16,523 bases of DNA from Faecalicatena fissicatena (GTDB taxonomy: Bacteria > Bacillota > Clostridia > Lachnospirales > Lachnospiraceae), in contig LDAQ01000051.1 of NCBI GenBank assembly GCA_001028025.1, positions 1-16,523 of the forward strand. The letters are read 5' to 3'. Below, in pieces: positions 7,600 through 16,295 of the stretch. Numbering within the stretch: the stretch's first letter is position 1; every line of letters begins with the position of its first letter. The notes below the pieces were generated by a model. It made no database searches. It was given only the letters and a program-made list of their open reading frames with translations, and had not been told where the DNA came from. The position numbers and the translations under genes are program-made.

Positions 7600-7911
7600 A
7601 GGGGGGCGCAGCGTGAACCGGACATAGGGGTGGCTGGAAACGGGGTTTGACTGTAAGATAGAGTAAAGTAAAAGAGAAGGAAAACCGGGGCAACCTGGCC
7701 ACATCGTCCGAAGCCCTGATGGCTTCGCACGCTGGGGCCAGGAAAAAATGTAATTTGGAAATTACATTTTTTGCCCCGGTTTTCCTTCTCTTTTACTTAA
7801 CTCTATCTAACAGCCAAACCACGCTTCCTGCCACCCCTATGTCCGGTTCACACTGCTGGGCTCATCAAATCGGAAGACTCGCTCCCCCCGGTGGGGGGAC
7901 TCAGACCGGAG
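7600..7911 (-). repeat. Foldback element E1 (complete)
   Basis: Gene-free structured element. Arms 7608-7693 and 7771-7856 are inverted repeats of 86 nt with 7 mismatches. Between them (plus-strand order) lie AACC (7692-7695), stem CCTGGCC/GGCCAGG (7694-7700/7736-7742) holding hairpin CGAAGCC-CTGAT-GGCTTCG (7709-7727), and a 14-bp hairpin (7743-7756/7759-7772). The right-hand end module is GCTGGGCTCATCA ... CAGACCGGAG (7855-7911), with an internal CCCCCC-GGT-GGGGGG hairpin (7884-7898). It matches E0 at 151-204 in its flanks while the hairpin stem differs. The left-hand module ACTCGGGGAG (7578-7587) and GGGGGGCGC (7601-7609) matches E3 and overlaps the end of the ferredoxin gene. The short open frames inside merely translate the stems. 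The large stem could also end ferredoxin transcripts. Confidence 0.85.
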
Positions 7912-8135
7912 AGGCGGATGGGGCAGTATTCCAGTACTGTACTGGGAAGGGTTGGTAAAATCTGATCTTCCTTTCTGGAAGCTACAATATCCGCTGCCGC
8001 CTCGGATGGCAGAAGTATTATCTTTCAGTCGCAACCTACATGGATAAGAAAACCGCATCCCCTTCTGGCAGTTGCAAAATCCGCACATCCACCACCATCC
8101 GCCGCCCCCGTCGATTCCTCCCCATGCTGCGTTGA
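7912..8135. other. Gene-free spacer between elements E1 and E2
   Basis: 224 bp with no convincing gene, lying between the facing 5' end modules of E1 (minus) and E2 (plus). It contains a perfect palindrome CCAGTAC-T-GTACTGG (7931-7945), a hairpin CTGCC/GGCAG (7995-8013 region) and an imperfect direct repeat of 22 nt (7973-7994 and 8063-8084, 18 identical) of the form TTCTGG..G.T.CAA.ATCCGC. GGCGGATGG (7914-7922) and CCATCCGCC (8095-8103 region) are mutual inverted repeats. I see no promoter with both boxes. Confidence 0.5.
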
Positions 8136-8457
8136 CTCCCGTCTGGATGCGCCCAGCCTGCCTGGGATGGCGGATGCGGCGGCTGAGGGGATGGATGCCG
8201 GTGCTTTTGGATGCCTCCAAGTGTGCCGTGTTTCCGTTGGGATAAAATAGAAAAATCTGATGGACAAACTTTGCTATCCCAAGCAAAGTTTGAGGCGACT
8301 AAGGCCCCAAATCATCAGATTTGGGGCTGCATGTCGCCGGTTCCATCAGATTTTTCTATTTTATCCCTACGGAAACTAGGCTAAACGCCCGGTATCCAAA
8401 AGCACCGGCATCCATCCCCTCAGCCGCCGTATCCGCCATCCCAGGCAGGCGTCCCAC
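8136..8457 (+). repeat. Foldback element E2 (complete, opposite orientation)
   Basis: Same family as E1, inverted. The 5' module CTCCCGTCTG-GATGCGCCCAGC (8136-8157) lacks the small hairpin present in E0 and E1. Arms 8156-8264 and 8342-8450 are 109 nt each with 13 mismatches, 12 of them in one 29-nt patch. Inside are hairpin CAAACTTTGC/GCAAAGTTTG (8265-8274/8283-8292), stem GGCGAC/GTCGCC (8294-8299/8333-8338) and, within it, hairpin CCCCAAATC-ATCA-GATTTGGGG (8305-8326), then GGTT (8339-8342). The 3' module (GCGTCCCACCTACCCCCG, 8450-8467) runs over the stop codon of the MerR gene at 8458. The stem would also act as a strong transcription stop for that gene. Confidence 0.85.
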
Positions 8458-9222
8458 CTACCCCCGTTCAACCCAGCAAACAATCGCCTTCTTGAGGAAC
8501 TCTGCGCAGCCGGTTATGTCTTTGTCGTAATACGCCGTAAACCGGGGATCTGCCACATACATTTCGGCTATCCCGATATGTCCCTGCGGCGTATACTGTT
8601 TCCAGTTCATTCCCAGCCATTCTTTGTGGAGACGCACGATGTTTCCCGCCCTCTCGCCTTCCGGGCTTTCGCCGTCTTTTACGGCTGCGTTTAACTCTTC
8701 GCGGATCTCATTTTCCAGGCTTTTCAGGCGGTCATACTCTGCTTCTGTCATGTTCAGCATACTTTTGTTGGATTCCTCCACCTCTTTTTCTCCGTATTTG
8801 CTGCGGATCTCTTCTCCGTATTTTTCTTCGTTGTTCTTTATCATCTCTTTTTTAAATGATTCAAATTTTTCTGCGTTACTCATTGTAATTTCTCCTTTCA
8901 TTGACGCAATTGTCTTTCTTACGGCAGTGATCATATTGTCCAGTCTGGCCTGCTGTAATTCCAGGTCTTCCAGATGCTCGTGGAGTGCGGCCATGATGTC
9001 AAAGTCGTCACTTTGTATGATCGCGGCAATCTGCTCCAGCTTCAGGCCTCTCTCTTTGTAAAATAAGATCTGCTGCAGCAGCTCCAGCTCTTTTTCGCTG
9101 TAATAGCGGTAGCCGGATTCCCGTACACATGACGGTTTGAGAAGACCTATTTTGTCATAGTACCGCAGAGTACGTGCACTGATACCTGCGATTTCCGATA
9201 ATTGTCTGATACTGTATTCCAT
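8458..9222 (-). CDS. MerR-family transcriptional regulator with TipAS effector domain (copy 2)
   Basis: 254 residues: MerR winged helix-turn-helix (EYSIRQLSEIAGISARTLRY, then GLLKP and GYRYYSEKE; 1-70), a coiled-coil helix (about 75-110) and a TipAS-like C-terminal domain with the KEWLGMNWKQYTPQGHIGIAEMYVADPRF-type ending (about 200-235). It belongs to the drug-sensing TipA/Mta class. Of two in-frame ATGs, 9222 is preferred because AGGAGG lies 8 nt upstream; for 9228 the gap is only 2 nt. Its promoter has the diagnostic 19-bp spacer with a perfect palindrome, so it very probably regulates itself. carB, on the other side of the intergenic region, is unlikely to be its target. The last codons ERG-stop fall inside the end module of element E2. 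Confidence 0.9.
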   Translation of the reverse strand: MEYSIRQLSEIAGISARTLRYYDKIGLLKPSCVRESGYRYYSEKELELLQQILFYKERGLKLEQIAAIIQSDDFDIMAALHEHLEDLELQQARLDNMITAVRKTIASMKGEITMSNAEKFESFKKEMIKNNEEKYGEEIRSKYGEKEVEESNKSMLNMTEAEYDRLKSLENEIREELNAAVKDGESPEGERAGNIVRLHKEWLGMNWKQYTPQGHIGIAEMYVADPRFTAYYDKDITGCAEFLKKAIVCWVERG

Positions 9223-9247
9223 ATTCATTTCCTCCTGCCGTGATATG

Positions 9248-9278
9248 AATATAACAGTTGACGCTGCGTCAAAGTCAA
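9248..9278 (-). promoter_or_regulatory. MerR-type promoter with 15-bp palindromic operator (regulator 2)
   Basis: Minus strand -35 TTGACT (9278-9273), spacer of exactly 19 bp, -10 TATATT (9253-9248). The spacer holds the perfect palindrome TTGACGC-A-GCGTCAA (9272-9258). This is the classic layout in which a MerR dimer untwists the DNA to activate transcription. The start codon lies about 25 bp downstream. Confidence 0.85.
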
Positions 9279-9367
9279 TAGTAATTTATAATTTTTAATT
9301 TTTATTTATTTTCTTCTATATTTATTATAACAACTTATTACAGGTTATCATGCTTCTTTATATACGT

Positions 9368-9398
9368 GTCTATTGTAACCCGAAATTTTACAATAGAC
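9368..9398. promoter_or_regulatory. Perfect inverted repeat upstream of carB
   Basis: GTCTATTGTAA (9368-9378) and TTACAATAGAC (9388-9398) are perfect 11-bp inverted repeats around a 9-bp centre. Arm centres are 20 bp apart, about two helical turns, as for a dimeric repressor or activator. It lies just upstream of the carB promoter and is not followed by a T run, so an operator fits better than a terminator. I see no PyrR-type attenuator. Confidence 0.5.
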
Positions 9399-9420
9399 CA
9401 GCATCTTGTTGATAAATTGC

Positions 9421-9450
9421 TTTACTTCTCCCCCCTTTCTCTACTATAAT
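9421..9450 (+). promoter_or_regulatory. Promoter of carB
   Basis: -35 TTTACT (9421-9426), 18-bp spacer, -10 TATAAT (9445-9450), about 60 bp before the carB start codon. A TTGACA at 9456-9461 lacks a well-placed -10. The ribosome site AGGAGGG is 6 nt before the ATG. Confidence 0.6.
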
Positions 9451-9511
9451 GTTCTTTGACAGGTAGAGCCTATTATATAAATTTATTTTAAAATACACAG
9501 GAGGGCAAGTT

Positions 9512-12730
<3,219 letters not shown>

Positions 12731-12852
12731 GGCGGATACTGAGTGAAAAGGCTTTGCAGATATGAGAAAACGAACGCACCCTGGAGATTTTGTATCGGTT
12801 AATATAGCCTTATTTTACCGAAGAATTATATAATAGAAAAACCCAAAGTTTG

Positions 12853-12912
12853 AAAACATCTGACCTGCCGGACACCATCCTGATGGATTTTGTCCGGCAG
12901 GTCGGATGTTTT
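12853..12912. terminator. Bidirectional terminator between carB and the ABC permease gene
   Basis: AAAACATC...CCGGACA (12853-12874) pairs with TGTCCGG...GATGTTTT (12891-12912): 22-bp arms with one mismatch and a 16-nt loop that can add CCATC/GATGG. A-rich and T-rich ends on both sides suit termination of the two convergent genes. The rest of the 266-bp gap (12731-12996) shows no gene. Confidence 0.75.
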
Positions 12913-12996
12913 CTGTGATCACTGCCACCTTATTTTATCTTAAAAGGAGATGGGACACGCGCCTTACAGCAAATCTGCAAGGATGTGTTTAAATTT

Positions 12997-13722
12997 TTAT
13001 GATTTGAGTTCTATGCGGCGGATAACCGCATAAGATCCAATTCCCAATACAACCACAAATAAAAGTAAAGTCAGGACAGGAAACAGATAAATAATTGTTC
13101 CATCCGGCATAAATCCCATTGCTTTCGCGGCAGTTTCTATGATTTTATTTACCGCCTCATTTGACAGAACATATTGAAATACGGCAGTAATCAGTAATAC
13201 GGTGCCGCCAAGTGCAACCCCAAGACAAATTGATAAAGTCTTGCCGATTTTATATATCACAAGTATTGCCAAATACAATAAAACACAAATAAACATATAT
13301 AAAAGAAATAGCCAGAGCCAGCTTATAAAAATATTATCATATCCGTAAATACTTCCAAACAGTGTTGTATAACCATATACTATATGCCGTAAGATATTTC
13401 CTGCAGCCGTGTCAAAAAGTGCCATTATCCCGGACATAAATACGAACAGAGAAACCGTAGAAATAAAGATATATTTACGCATAAAGCCGTTTTGTATCAG
13501 CATTTTAAAATCTTCTGTCATACCTAATATACTTACAATACCAACATAGATAAATGTGTTTGTTTCCAGGCAGCTTACGCCTAACCGTTCTGTACTTCCT
13601 GTGCTAATTGAAAGAATTGCATAGATCAGTGCAACGATTGCATACTGTATTGCATAGAAATACCAGATATACTTAAATGAAGTAGAACACTCATATCGGA
13701 TAGCTTCTTTTAATTTACCCAT
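12997..13722 (-). CDS. ABC transporter permease, YtrC/D-like
   Basis: 241-residue membrane protein with about six hydrophobic helices (roughly 17-40, 52-68, 84-104, 132-156, 160-186, 207-232) and a short basic C-terminus. It shows no conserved catalytic motif, as expected for a small exporter-type permease working with the ATPase encoded directly upstream. The ATPase stop codon ends 1 base before this ATG, and the ribosome site GGGGG lies within the ATPase gene's end, 8 nt before the start, so translational coupling is likely. It is the last gene of the GntR-ATPase-permease operon. The substrate is unknown; related operons respond to cell-envelope antibiotics. Confidence 0.82.
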   Translation of the reverse strand: MGKLKEAIRYECSTSFKYIWYFYAIQYAIVALIYAILSISTGSTERLGVSCLETNTFIYVGIVSILGMTEDFKMLIQNGFMRKYIFISTVSLFVFMSGIMALFDTAAGNILRHIVYGYTTLFGSIYGYDNIFISWLWLFLLYMFICVLLYLAILVIYKIGKTLSICLGVALGGTVLLITAVFQYVLSNEAVNKIIETAAKAMGFMPDGTIIYLFPVLTLLLFVVVLGIGSYAVIRRIELKS

Positions 13723-13723
13723 A

Positions 13724-14584
13724 TTAATTTCCCCCTTTCTCCGTCAGCTTGACAAACAGTTTCTGTAAATTCATAGCTGTAATCTGTAAATGGCTCCCAT
13801 GCGGCAGCGGTGATTTTTCTCCTAATATATAGGCCAGCTTCAAATTACCCAATTCATCGTTTCCAATCACGTTTTTATCCCGGCAGTAGCTGACAACCTC
13901 CTGTTCCGGGCCGGAAACACAATAACCGGTTCCTAACAATGTATCTACACTTTCCTGAAGCAAAACTTTTCCTTTGTCGATTAAAACAACCTCTTCAATA
14001 ATATTTGCGATTTCTTCAATCAAATGTGTTGCGATAATGATTGTTCGTTCGTTATTCTCATAGTCTTTTAAAAGCAGATCATAAAACAATTCCCTGTGGT
14101 TTACGTCCAGCCCTAATACCGGCTCATCAAATACAATATATGGTACATTAAGAGCTAAAGCTGCTGTCAGCTTAAAAATTGACTGATAGCCCTTTGATAA
14201 TGCCTTAAATCTCTTGTTCGTATCCAGATTAAATTTTCTTGAAATATCAAACGCTTTTTCTATATCGAAGCTGTCATAAAAACGGCTGATCCACTTAAAC
14301 TGGTCCTTAATTTTCAAACTGGTATCGTATAAATCCACTTCGCTCATACAGAAAATCTTTTCGTGTACTTCCATATTTTCTTTTGCTGAAACTTGATCAA
14401 TAACAACTTCTCCTTCATCAGCAAAAATTCTGTTTGCCATAATATTGATGAGAGTAGATTTGCCGGCTCCATTTCTCCCCAAAAATCCATATATCTTCCC
14501 GTACTCAAAAGAAAACGAAACATTATCAAGTGCTGTAACACCTTTGTATCTCTTTGTAATATTCTTAATTAGAATTGAGTTCAT
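13724..14584 (-). CDS. ABC transporter ATP-binding protein, YtrB-like
   Basis: 286-residue ATPase. It has Walker A GRNGAGKST (36-44), signature LSKGYQ (129-134, a variant of LSGGQ usual in this subfamily), Walker B YIVFDEP (149-155), D-loop GLD (158-160) and switch His187 in ATHLIEE. Residues after about 210 form a C-terminal extension of unclear role. It powers the permease encoded next. The start at 14584 has GGGG 8 nt upstream; the alternative ATG at 14590 is only 2 nt from it. It overlaps the end of the GntR gene by 20 nt, so the two are translationally coupled. The order GntR, ATPase, permease is that of ytr-type operons. Confidence 0.92.
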   Translation of the reverse strand: MNSILIKNITKRYKGVTALDNVSFSFEYGKIYGFLGRNGAGKSTLINIMANRIFADEGEVVIDQVSAKENMEVHEKIFCMSEVDLYDTSLKIKDQFKWISRFYDSFDIEKAFDISRKFNLDTNKRFKALSKGYQSIFKLTAALALNVPYIVFDEPVLGLDVNHRELFYDLLLKDYENNERTIIIATHLIEEIANIIEEVVLIDKGKVLLQESVDTLLGTGYCVSGPEQEVVSYCRDKNVIGNDELGNLKLAYILGEKSPLPHGSHLQITAMNLQKLFVKLTEKGGN

Positions 14585-14948
14585 GGTCATAGCCCCTTTC
14601 TATCAGCGTGATAATTTCTTCTTTTGACATTTGCAGTTTTGAAGCTTCCTCGAGCAGCGTTGCAATGTACTGATCATAAAATTGATTTTGCCTTTTTTGG
14701 CGTATCTTTATAACTGCACCCTCTTTTACGAACATTCCCAGCCCTCTTTTCTTATAGATGATTTCCTGGTCAACCAGCATATTCATTCCTTTTAGAACCG
14801 TATGGGGATTTATATTCAACAGTACAGATATTTCATTCGTTGAAGGAATTTTTGTTTCCTCCGGATAGGTTCCTGTGAATATAGAGTCCTCCAGCTGTTC
14901 TGCAATCTGAATGAAGATAGGCTTATCAATATTGGGATTAATATACAA
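14565..14948 (-). CDS. GntR-family repressor, YtrA subfamily
   Basis: 127 residues with one winged helix-turn-helix (about 8-75: PIFIQIAEQLEDSIFTGTYP, then KIPSTNEISVLLNINPHTVL) and only about 50 further residues. The short tail without a large effector domain defines the YtrA subfamily. The start codon is TTG (14948-14946), 6 nt after GGAGGG; no ATG fits better. It is first in the operon with the ATPase and permease genes and probably represses it through the dyad at 14978-14995. In Bacillus, ytr-type operons are induced by cell-wall-active antibiotics; the inducer here is unknown. Confidence 0.9.
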   Translation of the reverse strand: MYINPNIDKPIFIQIAEQLEDSIFTGTYPEETKIPSTNEISVLLNINPHTVLKGMNMLVDQEIIYKKRGLGMFVKEGAVIKIRQKRQNQFYDQYIATLLEEASKLQMSKEEIITLIERGYDHELNSN

Positions 14949-14977
14949 CTCTATCCCTCCTTTCAGTTTGCATGTTT

Positions 14978-14995
14978 GTTAGTCAAGTAACTAAC
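14978..14995. promoter_or_regulatory. Putative GntR operator GTTAGT-N6-ACTAAC
   Basis: A perfect 6-bp inverted repeat with a 6-bp centre, 30 bp upstream of the TTG start and just downstream of the -10 box. A repressor bound here would block transcription, as expected for YtrA autoregulation. Confidence 0.65.
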
Positions 14996-15009
14996 TACAT
15001 CTCCCTTAT

Positions 15010-15038
15010 AATATATCCATTTTCCCAAATGTTGTCAA
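15010..15038 (-). promoter_or_regulatory. Promoter of the gntR-ABC operon
   Basis: Minus strand -35 TTGACA (15038-15033), 17-bp spacer, -10 TATATT (15015-15010): near-consensus, so the operon would be strong when not repressed. Confidence 0.8.
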
Positions 15039-15068
15039 TGATTTTTCAGAAATTTATTTTTTATTAGT

Positions 15069-15112
15069 AAAAAAAAGAAAGTATGCAAATCGGTGAAGAA
15101 ATGCACACTTTC
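15069..15112 (-). terminator. Intrinsic terminator of the aldo/keto reductase gene
   Basis: Minus strand stem GAAAGTGTGCA/TGCATACTTTC (15112-15102 and 15087-15077, one mismatch) followed by eight T residues (15076-15069). It separates this gene from the gntR operon on the same strand. Confidence 0.88.
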
Positions 15113-15176
15113 AATAATGATAATACTATTTTCATTCGTTGTCCTGATACCGTATATACCACTGAAGCGTCCCCCT

Positions 15177-16097
15177 CTAAGGAAGTAAATGCCCCGCACT
15201 CAAATAAATCTGATACCACTCTTCACGCGTCAGGGTGATTTCGCTTCCGAGTGCGATCTCTACCAAGCGTGTCAGGTTTGTGGTTCCTGCGATCATCTGT
15301 ATATGCGCCGGATGCCTTAAGATCCAGGATGTTGCTATGGTTGTCGGCGTTACATCGTAGCGTTCCGCCAGTTCCTCCAGCAGCTGGTTGAGTTCCGGAT
15401 ATTTGTCACTTCCAATGAATACGCCCTCGAAGAAGCCGTACTGGAACGGGGACCAGGCCTGGATCGTCATGTCTTTCAGGCGGCAGTAATCCAGAATGCT
15501 CCCGTCACGATCAACGGCTCCATCGGTCAGCATATTGACCTCCATTCCATTTGCAATCATATTGGAAAATGGGACACTGAACTGGAGCTGGTCTGTTACG
15601 AGATCCTGCTTTACATATTTTTTCAGTAATTCTATCTGCATCGGTTTATGGTTTGATACTCCAAAATTCCTTACCTTGCCGGATGCATTGAGCAGATCAA
15701 AGGCTTCTGCAACTTCTTCGGGCTCCACAAGGGCATCCGGACGATGGAGCAGCAAAACGTCCAGATAATCTGTATTCAGCCTCTTCAGACTGTTCTCCGC
15801 GGATTTTATAATGTGCTCTTTTGAGAAATCATACATAACGCCGGGGATAATACCGCATTTGGACTGCAGTATAATATCCTCTCGCCTGAATTCTGTTCTC
15901 TCAAACGCCTCTGCAAACAGCGTTTCGCATTTTCCGCTTCCGTAGATATCTGCGTGTTCAAAAAAGTTTATTCCCAGTTCCATGCATTTATTGATATAAT
16001 TCTCCAGACCTTCTTCATCCAGACCGTTGATTCTCATACATCCAGCCGCGATTACAGGAACTTCAAGGCTGCTGGTCCCCAATGTCATTCTTTTCAT
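15177..16097 (-). CDS. Aldo/keto reductase, YdhF-like
   Basis: 306-residue NAD(P)H-dependent oxidoreductase with the TIM-barrel pattern of E. coli YdhF: FEHADIYGSGKCE (46-58), QSKCGI (78-83), HIIKSAENSL (95-104), LLLHRPD (115-121), GVSNHKP and the nucleotide-binding WILRHPAHIQMIAGT near the end. Expected catalytic residues Tyr52, Lys80 and His118 are present. The Asp that normally lies five residues before the Tyr is Glu47 here. The start at 16097 follows GGGAGGA by 8 nt; an upstream in-frame start would run through the leader hairpin and promoter. It is a single-gene unit with its own promoter, a 5' leader of about 120 nt and a terminator. The substrate is unknown, probably a small carbonyl compound. 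Confidence 0.92.
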   Translation of the reverse strand: MKRMTLGTSSLEVPVIAAGCMRINGLDEEGLENYINKCMELGINFFEHADIYGSGKCETLFAEAFERTEFRREDIILQSKCGIIPGVMYDFSKEHIIKSAENSLKRLNTDYLDVLLLHRPDALVEPEEVAEAFDLLNASGKVRNFGVSNHKPMQIELLKKYVKQDLVTDQLQFSVPFSNMIANGMEVNMLTDGAVDRDGSILDYCRLKDMTIQAWSPFQYGFFEGVFIGSDKYPELNQLLEELAERYDVTPTTIATSWILRHPAHIQMIAGTTNLTRLVEIALGSEITLTREEWYQIYLSAGHLLP

Positions 16098-16164
16098 CTC
16101 TTGTATCCTCCCGCACATTATAATAATCCCAGAGTGTGTCTGATCGTTTTCTTCACCTTGAGAT

Positions 16165-16211
16165 AAACAAAAGACCCAACGAATTCCGCCTTGGGAAGCG
16201 TCATGTTGGGT
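16165..16211 (-). promoter_or_regulatory. Terminator-like hairpin in the aldo/keto reductase leader
   Basis: In the minus-strand leader, ACCCAAC (16211-16205) pairs with GTTGGGT (16180-16174), probably with an inner stem, and is followed by CTTTTGTTT (16173-16165). It lies between promoter and ribosome site, where it could act as an attenuator. I see no known riboswitch or T-box motif. Confidence 0.45.
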
Positions 16212-16223
16212 TCTGTTTCTATC

Positions 16224-16253
16224 ATTATATGCGCTGAAAAAGAACTTCGTCAA
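16224..16253 (-). promoter_or_regulatory. Promoter of the aldo/keto reductase gene
   Basis: Minus strand -35 TTGACG (16253-16248), 18-bp spacer, -10 TATAAT (16229-16224). The leader to the ATG is about 120 nt. Confidence 0.75.
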
Positions 16254-16295
16254 GGACTTTGGGACAAATATCGGGATTTAGTTCACGAGCTTTAG

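Noticed and set aside
7600..8457. CRISPR array or insertion sequence
   Set aside because: There are no regularly spaced short direct repeats and no transposase frame; the repeats are long inverted arms.
7418..8530. Several open frames of 60-150 codons on both strands between the FeS-protein gene and MerR 2
   Set aside because: They are translations of the long inverted arms (both arms give near-identical or mirrored peptides), lack ribosome sites and follow the repeats rather than any gene family.
9456..9481. TTGACA near TATAAA as a second carB promoter
   Set aside because: The spacer is only 14 bp, too short for a normal promoter.
12853..12912. Hairpin after carB as a fifth member of the foldback family, because its loop region also contains CTGATG
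   Set aside because: It is short (22-bp arms), lacks the end modules, AACC junction and second hairpin, and is explained as a convergent terminator.
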